Shown here: piece after piece, positions 5,677 to 12,454 of the stretch
Numbering within the stretch: position 1 is the first letter of the stretch
Layout: every line of letters starts with the position of its first letter
Assembly: GCA_964480425.1 (NCBI GenBank)
Contig: CAYZPY010000070.1
Span: forward strand, 1 to 12,454
From: CAYYMD01 sp964480425
Lineage (GTDB): Bacteria; Planctomycetota; Phycisphaerae; SM23-33
Direction: 5' to 3'
Length of the DNA: 12,454 nt
Notes under the pieces: model-generated
Database searches by the model: none
The model's input: only the letters and a program-made list of their open reading frames with translations
Told to the model about the DNA's origin: nothing
Translations under genes and position numbers: made by a program

Positions 5677-6671
5677 ACCGGCCGAAACAACGCAGCATGG
5701 TCCATCAGACCATAGCCGCCATCGCCGTTCTGGCGGTGTTGTGCGTGGTTGCGGCAGGAGTGTATTTCAGGCAGTTCGACTTCAATCCCGCCGTAACCGA
5801 GGTGACCGGCGGACTGGACGTCGCGCCCACCGGTGGCGAGGCGTTCGCGCTTGATAAGTTCGCCCCGGCGGCGCTGGTGCCGTTCGGACCGCCCGAAAAA
5901 TTCGAGGAGGGCACGCTGTCCCAAAAGATTAACGGCAAGGCGGAACTGTACCTCAAGGCCGGCTTCGAGCGACTGCACTGCCGGCGGTTCGCGCCCCGCG
6001 GCGCCGCCGACAAGTGGATTGAAGTGTTCGTGTACGACATGGGCGAGTCGCGAAACGCCTTTGCCGTTTACAGCCAGCAGCGGCGAAGCGGCGCCGAGAA
6101 ACTCGATCTCGGCGACAACGCCTACCGGACCGGCAACGCCGTCTACTTCACGCGCGGGCCGTACTATGTCGAGATAGTCGCCACGGCGCCCGACGAGGAG
6201 TTGACCGAACCGGCGATGGCGCTGGCGCGAAACTTCGCCTCGCAGATTGGCGGCGGCGCCCAGGTCGACGAGAAGAAACTGTTCCCCACCGAAGGCCTCG
6301 ACGCCTCCAGCATGTCGTTGATTTCCGACGACGCGTTCGGTTTCTCGCGCCTGGATAACGTCTTCACGGCCGATTACACGATCGACGGCGGGCGTGCGTT
6401 GGCGTTCGTGTCGGTCCGCCGGTCCGCGTCCGGGGCCGGGGAACTCGCCCGGGCGTATGCCGAGTTCCTGGTGGAAAACGGCGGAATCGCCGAAGAGATG
6501 GAAACCGTGCCCGGCGCGACGATGATCAGGGACGTGTTCGACATGTACGAGGTGGTCTTCGCCCGCGGGCGCGTCCTTGCCGGTGTGCACCAGGCGCCGG
6601 ACAAGACCGCCGCCGCCGACCTGGCCGAAAAACTCGACCGCCGCCTGGAACAGATAAGTGTTGAAAAATGA
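5673..6671 (+). CDS. Membrane-anchored DUF6599-like protein
   Basis: This is a 332-residue protein beginning at 5673. An upstream in-frame stop (5646) rules out earlier starts, and the first 8 residues precede the membrane segment. Residues 10-32 form one N-terminal hydrophobic helix, a signal anchor or uncleaved signal peptide, so the bulk should lie outside the cytoplasm. The segment around 68-100 (FGPPEKFEEG, INGKAELYLKAGF) resembles the family labelled DUF6599, in which an INGxAELY motif recurs. No catalytic residues are recognisable. Two roughly equal halves, about 60-190 and 205-325, both read as alpha/beta, but I cannot demonstrate a duplication. It is the first gene of the operon and overlaps the DUF362 gene by 4 bases (ATGA), which implies translational coupling and shared function. 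Molecular function is unknown, and the family name is from memory of the motif. Confidence 0.72.
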   Translation: MNRPKQRSMVHQTIAAIAVLAVLCVVAAGVYFRQFDFNPAVTEVTGGLDVAPTGGEAFALDKFAPAALVPFGPPEKFEEGTLSQKINGKAELYLKAGFERLHCRRFAPRGAADKWIEVFVYDMGESRNAFAVYSQQRRSGAEKLDLGDNAYRTGNAVYFTRGPYYVEIVATAPDEELTEPAMALARNFASQIGGGAQVDEKKLFPTEGLDASSMSLISDDAFGFSRLDNVFTADYTIDGGRALAFVSVRRSASGAGELARAYAEFLVENGGIAEEMETVPGATMIRDVFDMYEVVFARGRVLAGVHQAPDKTAAADLAEKLDRRLEQISVEK

Positions 6672-7645
6672 ACCGGGATAAAAAACTGACTCGCAGAGAG
6701 ATGCTTTCCCGCATGGCGCCCGCCGGCGTGCTGGCAGCCGGGGCGTGCTACCTCGGCGCTAAGTTATACACCGCCGAGCCGCCGCCGGCGCGTGCGGTGG
6801 CGCCGGTAACAACACTCGGCGATTTCGCCGTGGCGCCCCCCGGCCGGATGAGCATCGTCCGCGGCGCCGACCGCGCCAAAACTGCCGCGGCGGCCGTCGA
6901 AGCCATAGGCGGTATGGGCGAGTTCGTCAAAAAGGGCGACCGCGTGCTGGTGAAGGTCAACGCGGCGTTCGCCACGCCGCCGTCGCTGTCGGCCACCACG
7001 CATCCGGACCTTGTGTCCGAGGTCGTCCGCCAGTGCCTCGCCGCCGGCGCGGTGGAGGTTATCGTAACCGACAATCCGATAAATGATCCCGCCAGTTGCT
7101 TCGAGCTGAGCGGAATCGCCCAGGCCGCTCGCCGCGCCGGCGCCAGGGTCGTCGTTCCGCGGGCGGACATGTTCAGTTCTTTCTCCCTGCCGGGCGGGGA
7201 ACTGATACGCAACTGGCCGGTGCTGGTAACGCCGCCGGCCGCCGTGGATAAACTCATCGGCGCCGGGCCCGTCAAGCACCACGCCCGCGCCGGGGCCTCG
7301 ATGTGCATGAAGAACTGGTACGGTCTGCTGGGCGGGCGGCGGAATATTTTCCACCGCAACATCAACCGGATCATCATGGAACTTGCCATGATGTCGCGTC
7401 CCACGCTGGTTCTGCTGGACGGGACGACCGCGATGGTCCGCAACGGGCCCACCGGCGGCTCGCTGGACGACCTGGAGCAGACCGACACCATGATCGCCGC
7501 GACCGACCAGGTGGCCGCCGACGCCTTCGGCGCCTCGCTGCTGGGGTACGAGGTCGGCGACCTGCCTTACATCACACAGGCGGCCGAGGCGGGTCTGGGA
7601 ACCGCAGACTACCGCTCGCTGAACCCCGTGCGAAAGAGCATCTGA
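6668..7645 (+). CDS. DUF362 protein with Tat-type signal
   Basis: This is a 325-residue protein whose ATG overlaps the previous stop (ATGA at 6668-6671). The N terminus has a twin-arginine motif, LTRREML (7-13), followed by a hydrophobic stretch (about 17-31), so Tat export or Tat-dependent anchoring is predicted. From about 60 the sequence follows the DUF362 family: VKKGDRVLVKVN (87-98), THPDLVSEVVR (111-121), a GAVEVIVTDNP stretch (127-137), and the conserved core KHHARAGASMCMKNWYGL (203-220). LLDGTTAM (249-256) and a C-terminal AADAFGASLLGY segment follow. Many DUF362 proteins carry a C-terminal ferredoxin domain. This one ends without it, and the next gene encodes a polyferredoxin. The family is not well characterised, but association with Fe-S proteins is common. 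It probably works with the adjacent polyferredoxin. Cys211 and Cys213 lie apart and do not make a cluster site by themselves. Confidence 0.85.
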   Translation: MNRDKKLTRREMLSRMAPAGVLAAGACYLGAKLYTAEPPPARAVAPVTTLGDFAVAPPGRMSIVRGADRAKTAAAAVEAIGGMGEFVKKGDRVLVKVNAAFATPPSLSATTHPDLVSEVVRQCLAAGAVEVIVTDNPINDPASCFELSGIAQAARRAGARVVVPRADMFSSFSLPGGELIRNWPVLVTPPAAVDKLIGAGPVKHHARAGASMCMKNWYGLLGGRRNIFHRNINRIIMELAMMSRPTLVLLDGTTAMVRNGPTGGSLDDLEQTDTMIAATDQVAADAFGASLLGYEVGDLPYITQAAEAGLGTADYRSLNPVRKSI

Positions 7646-7649
7646 AGAT

Positions 7650-9707
7650 ATGAGAATTACGATCGCCAGGNNNNNNNNNNCCAGGCGAATATCGCAGGTC
7701 TTTTTCCTGCTGCTGTTTTTGTGGTTCTGCATTGTCGCCACGGTGGGCGAGCAGTGGTGGGAACTTCGCGGCTGGCCGGTGAACTGGTTCCTGCAACTGG
7801 ACCCGCTGGTGGCCCTGGCCACGGTACTGAGCACCGGCGCGCTGTTCGCAGGGCTCGCCTGGGCGCTGGTGAGCATAGTGCTGACGTTCATACTGGGGCG
7901 GTTCTTCTGCGGGTGGGTGTGTCCGTTGGGGACGATGCACCATTTCTTCGGGTATCTGGGCAAGCGCCGCGACGGGCTTGGCGGGAGGGTAAGAAAGAAC
8001 CGCTACCATCCGGCCCAGCGAATAAAGTATTACATCCTGCTTGCGATGCTTTCCGGGGCGGGCGGTCTGCTGCTGTCGCGCGTGGCGCGGATGCCGCTGG
8101 GGCGCCCGTGGGTATTTCTTGCAGTGGTCGTTTTGCTGGTCCTTGTTTTTGCATACATGTCCGCCCGCAAGGTCATCGCCTCGCCGCTGCGCGCCGCCGG
8201 CGCAATGGCGGTCTTGGTCCTGCTGTGGGTGGGGCTGAGTTTCGTCCCGGCCCTGGACAACGCCCTGTCGGCCGGCATACAGATCGGCCTGCTGGACCCC
8301 ATCCCGCTGGTCTACCGCTCGGTGAACCTGGCGCTGATGCCGATAGCCGACGCTACGGGCGGGATTATATTCCCCGCCCAGCGGTTGTACCAGTGGACAT
8401 GGGTCATCGGCGGGATATTCGTCGCGGCGCTGCTGATTAACTTTATCCTCCCGCGATTTTATTGCCGGTTCGTCTGCCCGCTGGGCGCGCTGTTCGGCCT
8501 GTTCTCCGGTCGCAGCATATTCCGCATCCGCAAGACCGAAGACCCATGCCGCGATTGCAAACTGTGCCAGACCGATTGCGAGGGCGCGTGCAGCCCGTCG
8601 GATAAAATCCGCCTTTGCGAATGCGTCCTTTGCATGAACTGTCTTGAGCCCTGCCCGGACGATTTGATCCGTTACGGTCCTCGGCCGTCGGCGGGCGGGG
8701 AGTATCACAATCCCGACATAAGCCGACGCGGCGTTATGGCGTCGATTATCGGCGGGTTGACGGCGGTGCCGCTTCTGCGCCTGGGCGGGCATGGCGGCGC
8801 CGAACGGCGGGGCATCATCCGACCCCCGGGCGCGCTTGACGAGCAGCGGTTCCTCCGGCGGTGCATAAAGTGCGGCCAGTGTATGCGGGTGTGCCCCACG
8901 AACGTGATCCAGCCGGCCGGTCTGGAATCGGGCTTCGAGGCGCTGTGGACGCCGTCGCTGAACAACCGGATGGGCACCAGCGGCTGCCAACTGAACTGTG
9001 TGGCGTGCTCGCAGATTTGCCCCACCGCGGCGATCCGCCCCATAACGCTTGACGAGAAGCGCGGGCTCGGTCAGTTCGCCGACGCCGGGCCTATTAAGCT
9101 GGGCACCGCCTACGTCGACCGAAGCAGGTGCCTGCCGTGGGCGATGGGCACCCCGTGCATCGTCTGCCAGGAGAACTGCCCGGTGAGCCCCAAGGCGATT
9201 TATCTCCGCGAGGATTACCTCACTGTCCGCGACGGGTGGTATAACGTCGCCGGCGTGGACGGCAACGAGGTTGTGCTCCAGGACGCCGACCTGGCGCCCG
9301 GCGCGTACGCCACCGGCGATTATTACCTGATGCCCTCTGCGGGTCGGGACGCAGGCGGTGGACGCGGGCGCGGTCGAGGCGGCGGGCGCGGGCGAGGCGA
9401 CGGCAGGGGCGCAGCGAGCAGCAACGACGACTACGCCCCGGACACCACCGACTGGGGCGAAAACGACTACGCGGAAAAACCCACCGCGTGGCGCATCACC
9501 GCAAATACTTCCGACACGCTAATGCTCCAGACCGATGAAGTTGACCTGCAGTCCGGGTCGCGCGTCCGCATCCGCATCCGCCTGGCCAGACCTTACGTCG
9601 ACAGCGAACTGTGCATCGGATGCGGCGTATGCCAGCACGAGTGTCCCGTCAGCGGACAGGGTGCTATAATAGTAAGGCCGGATAACGAGACCCGAAGCTT
9701 CGGTTGA
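7650..9707 (+). CDS. NapH-NapG-like fusion: membrane and Tat-exported polyferredoxin
   Basis: The 685-residue frame counts four unknown residues from a 10-N gap. Residues 14-290 are a NapH/NosR-like membrane domain with about four to six helices and two hallmark loops, FCGWVCPLGT (86-95) and YCRFVCPLGA (271-280). A cytoplasmic double [4Fe-4S] ferredoxin follows (Cys300, 303, 306, 310, 323, 328, 331, 335). An internal twin-arginine segment, SRRGVMASIIGG (358-369), then precedes a NapG-like part that begins IRPPGALDEQRF (390-401). That part carries four cysteine quartets: 405/408/411/415, 446/450/453/457, 494/503/506/510 and 655/658/661/665. In nitrate respiration, NapH and NapG are separate proteins that pass quinol electrons to the periplasm. 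Here they are one chain and no NapA/B is nearby, so the acceptor differs or is elsewhere. A Gly/Arg-rich insert (565-587) lies between clusters 3 and 4. The gene starts 4 bases after the DUF362 stop. Class is confident, physiological role inferred. Confidence 0.85.
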   Translation: MRITIARXXXXRRISQVFFLLLFLWFCIVATVGEQWWELRGWPVNWFLQLDPLVALATVLSTGALFAGLAWALVSIVLTFILGRFFCGWVCPLGTMHHFFGYLGKRRDGLGGRVRKNRYHPAQRIKYYILLAMLSGAGGLLLSRVARMPLGRPWVFLAVVVLLVLVFAYMSARKVIASPLRAAGAMAVLVLLWVGLSFVPALDNALSAGIQIGLLDPIPLVYRSVNLALMPIADATGGIIFPAQRLYQWTWVIGGIFVAALLINFILPRFYCRFVCPLGALFGLFSGRSIFRIRKTEDPCRDCKLCQTDCEGACSPSDKIRLCECVLCMNCLEPCPDDLIRYGPRPSAGGEYHNPDISRRGVMASIIGGLTAVPLLRLGGHGGAERRGIIRPPGALDEQRFLRRCIKCGQCMRVCPTNVIQPAGLESGFEALWTPSLNNRMGTSGCQLNCVACSQICPTAAIRPITLDEKRGLGQFADAGPIKLGTAYVDRSRCLPWAMGTPCIVCQENCPVSPKAIYLREDYLTVRDGWYNVAGVDGNEVVLQDADLAPGAYATGDYYLMPSAGRDAGGGRGRGRGGGRGRGDGRGAASSNDDYAPDTTDWGENDYAEKPTAWRITANTSDTLMLQTDEVDLQSGSRVRIRIRLARPYVDSELCIGCGVCQHECPVSGQGAIIVRPDNETRSFG
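7671..7680. other. Assembly gap (10 N) within the polyferredoxin gene
   Basis: Ten N interrupt the eighth to eleventh codons. The same pentamer CCAGG ends the left side (7666-7670) and begins the right side (7681-7685). Merging the two copies removes 15 positions, keeps the frame and gives MRITIARRISQVFF, a sensible N terminus for this type of membrane protein. The gap is therefore probably an unjoined contig overlap, not missing sequence. Confidence 0.8.
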
Positions 9708-9728
9708 AATTGACCAGGGAGCAATATT

Positions 9729-10916
9729 ATGTCGGAAAAAACAAGACAGGCAACCAGGCGGGACTTTCTACAGGTCGCCGCCGCGGGCGTGATAACGGCG
9801 GCGTCGGCGGGTCCGCTCATCGGCAAGGAGGATAAGAAAGACGAGCCCAAAATGCCCACGTGCCCGCTGGGCGAGACCGGGTACGACGTGCCAATCCTCT
9901 CGATGGGCGGTCAGGTGGATTACACGCGCAACCTGCTGCTGCTGAAAACGGCGCTGAAGCACGGCGTGAGCTACTGGGACACCGCCCGGTCGTACTCAGG
10001 CGGAAACAGCGAGCGCGGCATCGGAAAGTATTTCGAAAAACTTCCCAAGGACCGCCGGAAAATTTTCCTGGGCACCAAGACCACAAGACGCGACTCAAAG
10101 GGAATGACCAGGGAACTGGATAATTCACTGCAGCGCCTGGAAACCGATTACGTTGAACTTTTCATGCTGCACATCGTCTCTTCGCCCCGAGAACTCAGCG
10201 GCGAGATTAAGAACTGGGCCGCGAAAGCCAAAAAATCCGGAAAGATAAAACTCTTCGGCTTCTCGACGCACAAGAACATGGCCGAGTGCCTCGACGCCGC
10301 CGCAAAGGCCGGGTGGGTCGACGTGGTGATGACCACCTACAACTACCGCATGATGGAGTCGCTGGACAGGCACGTCGAGGCGTGCCACAAGGCGGGCGTT
10401 GGACTGGTGGCCATGAAAACCCAGGCAAAGGGCACCCACCACAAGGACCGCGGCAAGCCGCGCTCATACGAGAAGTACATAAAGAAGGGATACACCAGGG
10501 GCCAGGCCAAGATGAAGGTCGTCTGGAGCGACGAGCGAATCGCCGCAATCTGCTCGCTTATCCCCAACGTCGAACTGCTGAAGGAAAACGTCGCTGCGGC
10601 GATGGACAGGACGGAACTCTCGGCCGGCGAGGTGGATGCGTTCAGGCGTTACGCGCGTGCGACCTGTGGTGAATACTGCGCCGCCTGCGGGGCGTGCGAG
10701 CGCGCCACCGGACTGCCCGTGGCGGAGGTGATGCGTTACCTGATGTATTACAATTCCTACGGCCGGCAGCGTCACGCGCGTCGGCTTTTCGCCCGCCTGG
10801 GCGCCGAGCGTCGGGCCCGTCTGGCGGCGGCGGATTTATCCGTCGCGGCGCGGGCGTGCCCAAACGGGCTGGACATACCGGCGCTGGTGAACGAGGCGTT
10901 CGCCACGCTGGGTTGA
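9729..10916 (+). CDS. Tat-signal aldo/keto reductase with cysteine-rich C-terminal tail
   Basis: This is a 395-residue protein with AGGGAG (9716-9721) seven bases before the ATG. A clean Tat signal, ATRRDFLQVAAAG (8-20), is followed by an alanine-rich hydrophobic core to about residue 30, so export in folded form is predicted. Residues 45-300 are an aldo/keto reductase barrel of the kind grouped in COG1453: WDTARSY (83-89) carries Asp84 and Tyr89, GTKTT (115-119) carries Lys117, and MLHIV (146-150) carries His148, so the catalytic tetrad is kept. The tail has Cys313, 317, 320 and 323, then Cys377 in ACPNGLDIP. Relatives often have two full [4Fe-4S] sites here, and this one appears reduced to at most one. 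NAD(P)H is not normally available outside the cytoplasm, so its electron source may be the adjacent polyferredoxin. It is fourth in the operon, 21 bases after the polyferredoxin. Substrate unknown. Confidence 0.88.
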   Translation: MSEKTRQATRRDFLQVAAAGVITAASAGPLIGKEDKKDEPKMPTCPLGETGYDVPILSMGGQVDYTRNLLLLKTALKHGVSYWDTARSYSGGNSERGIGKYFEKLPKDRRKIFLGTKTTRRDSKGMTRELDNSLQRLETDYVELFMLHIVSSPRELSGEIKNWAAKAKKSGKIKLFGFSTHKNMAECLDAAAKAGWVDVVMTTYNYRMMESLDRHVEACHKAGVGLVAMKTQAKGTHHKDRGKPRSYEKYIKKGYTRGQAKMKVVWSDERIAAICSLIPNVELLKENVAAAMDRTELSAGEVDAFRRYARATCGEYCAACGACERATGLPVAEVMRYLMYYNSYGRQRHARRLFARLGAERRARLAAADLSVAARACPNGLDIPALVNEAFATLG

Positions 10917-10945
10917 GCGGCGATTCGCCCCGGCGACAAATTGCG

Positions 10946-10974
10946 TTGTATAAACGCCGCAAAAAGGTGATAAT
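10946..10974 (+). promoter_or_regulatory. Candidate promoter for tatA
   Basis: TTGTAT (10946-10951), a 17-bp spacer and GATAAT (10969-10974) form a candidate sigma-70 promoter in the 111-bp gap before tatA. The -10 box matches five of six bases and the -35 box three. No terminator is seen after the upstream reductase, so read-through from the operon is also possible. Confidence 0.4.
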
Positions 10975-11027
10975 AAAACCGGCGGCCGGGATTCGTCCGG
11001 ACAATCGCCCGAATAACGGAAACAACT

Positions 11028-11333
11028 ATGATGATACTGAACTGCATACATAACGGAATGCTGGGATTTTTTGGGATGCCGGGCTGGCAGGAAGGTCTTA
11101 TAATAGTCTTTGCTCTGCTGTTACTCTTCGGCGGGAAGAAGCTTCCCGAACTGGCCCGCGGAATGGGCAAGGGTCTGCGGCACTTCAAGGAAGAACTCAG
11201 CGGCGTGAAGCGGGAAATCGAGCGCGAGCCCCAAGACGAAGACACCTCGGAGCCCGACAGTGACACGGAAGATGATTACCAGCAGGACACCGGCGAGGAC
11301 GCAAAAGAAAAACAGGGCGAAAAATCCAAGTAG
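11028..11333 (+). CDS. tatA: Sec-independent translocase subunit TatA
   Basis: This 101-residue protein of the TatA/TatE type assembles around TatBC to let folded, Tat-signal proteins cross the membrane. An N-terminal segment leads to a transmembrane helix at about 21-34 (WQEGLIIVFALLLLF), the Phe-Gly hinge (34-35), and the amphipathic helix GKKLPELARGMGKGLRHFKEEL (36-57) with the typical Pro-Glu-Leu. The remaining 45 residues form a highly acidic, Lys-ended disordered tail. The first helix is preceded by about 20 residues, longer than the few residues usual in TatA. An internal Met at position 11 or 17 could therefore be the true start, although ATG 11028 has only a weak purine site (ACGGA). 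The gene follows three genes with Tat-type signals, which fits its role. No tatB is visible, so this protein may serve both roles. Confidence 0.88.
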   Translation: MMILNCIHNGMLGFFGMPGWQEGLIIVFALLLLFGGKKLPELARGMGKGLRHFKEELSGVKREIEREPQDEDTSEPDSDTEDDYQQDTGEDAKEKQGEKSK

Positions 11334-11375
11334 ACCCTTGCAGCGGTACCGCCCGACGGGGCTATGCCGCCGGTA

Positions 11376-12194
11376 TTAACCCTGTGCCTCGGTTTGTTTA
11401 CGCGTCACCATGAAATACACCAGCACCACGCCCAGTTCGTACAACAGCCACATCGGCAGCGCCAGCGCCAACTGGCTGAACGGGTCGGGCGGGCTAAGCA
11501 TCGCCGCTATTATGAGAATGCCCAAAATCACGTGACGCCTGTAGTGATTCAGTGTTTTAACGCTGACGATGCCCATCTTGGCCAGTATCAGAACCGCCAG
11601 AGGCATCTGGAACGCCAGTCCGAAAACCAGCGTCAGTCTTGTCATGAATTGTATGTATTCCTTTAGCATTATGACCTGGTCGAGTTCCAGCCAGATGTTG
11701 ATGTGAATGAAAAACTTTATTATCTGCGTGGATGCGACCAGCAGGAAGAACATCGAACCGGTGATGAACAGCAGCGAGGAGAACGGCACGGCGTAGATGA
11801 CGTACTTGCGCTCGTGGGGGTATAGTCCTGCGGCGACGAACATCCACAACTGGTAAAATATCCACGGCGAAGCGATTATTATTCCGCCTATCAGCGCTAC
11901 CGTCAGATACCGGGTGAATCCTTCGGTCAGTGAGCGGACGGACAAATTGTGTTCCTGACCCATTTCGGTCATGGCCTTGACGTACGAGTGCGTCAGCATG
12001 TTTATAAGGTCTTTGCCGAATATCAGGCAGATCGCCATCGCCACTATCAGCCCGCCGATTGCGTAAATCAGGCGCCAGCGCAGCTCCTCCAGGTGCTCCC
12101 CGAGTGTCATCTGCACGTCGGACGGGTCGTCGGGCAGCGGCTTGCGCTTCTTTTTGCGACGGATCGACTTTTTGACGCCTTTGTCTTCGGCCAT
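11376..12194 (-). CDS. tatC: Sec-independent translocase subunit TatC
   Basis: This 272-residue polytopic membrane protein is the receptor of the Tat pathway that binds twin-arginine signals. The start at 12194 gives a basic N-terminal extension (IRRKKKRK, 11-18). The frame stays open upstream to 12425 but that part crosses a repeat and is not TatC-like. Conserved family elements are the N-terminal LGEHLEELRWRL (31-42), the SPWIFYQLWMFVAAGLYPHERK block (109-130) with its Pro, FGLAFQMPLA (191-200), and the SPPDPFSQ motif (234-241) followed by the last helices (LPMWLLYELGV, 246-256). Six helices fit the normal topology. The ribosome site is poor (AGAAAG only two bases before the ATG). It converges on tatA with 42 bases between the ends, so the two Tat genes are not in one operon, unlike the usual tatABC arrangement. 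Assignment is secure. Confidence 0.95.
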   Translation of the reverse strand: MAEDKGVKKSIRRKKKRKPLPDDPSDVQMTLGEHLEELRWRLIYAIGGLIVAMAICLIFGKDLINMLTHSYVKAMTEMGQEHNLSVRSLTEGFTRYLTVALIGGIIIASPWIFYQLWMFVAAGLYPHERKYVIYAVPFSSLLFITGSMFFLLVASTQIIKFFIHINIWLELDQVIMLKEYIQFMTRLTLVFGLAFQMPLAVLILAKMGIVSVKTLNHYRRHVILGILIIAAMLSPPDPFSQLALALPMWLLYELGVVLVYFMVTRKQTEAQG

Positions 12195-12221
12195 GTCTTT
12201 CTGCGCGGTAATTTGGATTAG

Positions 12222-12250
12222 AGTATAGCAGAAATCCCCCGCAAATAAAT
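12222..12250 (-). promoter_or_regulatory. Candidate promoter for tatC
   Basis: On the minus strand a good -10 box TATACT lies at 12227-12222. At 17 bp upstream the -35 position reads ATTTAT (12250-12245), a poor match. Predicted start is near 12215, giving a leader of about 20 bases. Confidence 0.4.
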
Positions 12251-12275
12251 CGTCCGCCCGCCATTCGTCTGTCTG

Positions 12276-12347
12276 GTCGGCGGCCTTTCCAGGTCGCCGA
12301 CTACTTTGGTGTAGGTTATGACGCGGCGGCGTGGGAACGTCGCCGCG
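12276..12347 (+). repeat. Two-hairpin dispersed repeat, copy B
   Basis: Hairpin 1 is 12276-12301: GTCGGCGGCC and GGTCGCCGAC around TTTCCA, with one G-U pair. A 20-base spacer leads to hairpin 2 at 12322-12347: CGCGGCGGCG and CGTCGCCGCG around TGGGAA, also with one G-U pair. CTTTTT follows (12348-12353). Geometry is identical to copy A at 2334-2405. The last stem pair of hairpin 1 is C-G here and G-C in copy A, a compensatory change, so selection or replication appears to keep the fold. The element lies upstream of tatC. Confidence 0.75.
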
Positions 12348-12454
12348 CTTTTTGTTCGGACCGCGCCGTGCGACCTGAGAGTCGCTAATGCTTCTGTTGC
12401 CACGAGTTAGATTGGAGGTAACCATTTGTTCTGCCAGATGTAGCCTACCTGGAC

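Noticed and set aside
7572..8990. Long minus-strand open frame opposite the polyferredoxin
   Set aside because: It is rich in Arg, Pro, Gln and Ala without domain motifs, crosses the N gap, and is the complement of conserved cysteine motifs. It is a GC-driven shadow.
11343..11375. Terminator between tatA and tatC
   Set aside because: There is a GCGGTACCGC palindrome and a TACCG/CGGTA pairing, but the stems are short or poorly stacked and no T-tract follows on either strand.
12195..12425. Extension of TatC upstream to an ATG at 12425
   Set aside because: The added 77 residues translate the two-hairpin repeat and the tatC promoter region, with no resemblance to TatC. The family alignment begins near 12194.
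12388..12454. Possible gene start at 12388 running off the window end
   Set aside because: Twenty-two open codons with only a weak upstream site and no recognisable sequence. GGAGGT at 12414-12419 is good but is followed only by ATT or a TTG that hits a stop quickly. Too short to call.
1..12454. CRISPR arrays, tRNA or rRNA genes, insertion sequences, integrases
   Set aside because: I saw no regularly spaced direct repeats, no tRNA cloverleaf or CCA end, no rRNA-like sequence, and no transposase or integrase motifs in any frame.

Overview
The window looks like part of a chromosome from an uncultured Planctomycetota bacterium, most likely Phycisphaerae-like. The reasons are a PEP-CTERM protein, a secreted TPR plus LamG-like protein, several twin-arginine (Tat) exported redox proteins, high-GC coding sequence and SD-led genes. 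This placement is inference from gene content. A run of ten N shows that the sequence comes from a scaffolded draft assembly.

Layout. Positions 1-236 are an AT-rich, gene-free leader carrying a 13-bp inverted repeat and a GC-rich hairpin. A PEP-CTERM surface or secreted protein follows (237-1019) and ends at a strong terminator. Next is a cytosolic aldo/keto reductase (1195-2232) with a clear promoter, a dyad just upstream of its -35 box, and a perfect rho-independent terminator. The 470-bp gap 2233-2702 holds that terminator, one copy of a two-hairpin repeat and a promoter for a secreted TPR/LamG-like protein (2703-4358). That gene converges on a minus-strand CorA-type divalent metal ion channel (4378-5466).

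From 5587 a good promoter leads into a tight plus-strand operon. It encodes a membrane-anchored DUF6599-like protein (5673-6671), a Tat-signal DUF362 protein (6668-7645), a membrane polyferredoxin that reads as a natural NapH-NapG fusion with an internal Tat signal (7650-9707), and a Tat-signal aldo/keto reductase with a cysteine-rich tail (9729-10916). Just downstream are tatA (11028-11333) and, convergent to it, tatC (11376-12194 on the minus strand). A second copy of the two-hairpin repeat lies upstream of tatC (12276-12347).

How the genes may work together: the NapH-like half could take electrons from the quinol pool or a cytoplasmic donor and pass them to the exported NapG-like half, with the exported DUF362 and aldo/keto reductase proteins as possible partners. 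The adjacent Tat genes would supply the export route these proteins appear to need. No nitrate reductase (NapA/B) gene is present, so the electron acceptor is unknown. I regard this cluster and the two-hairpin repeat as the most interesting content.
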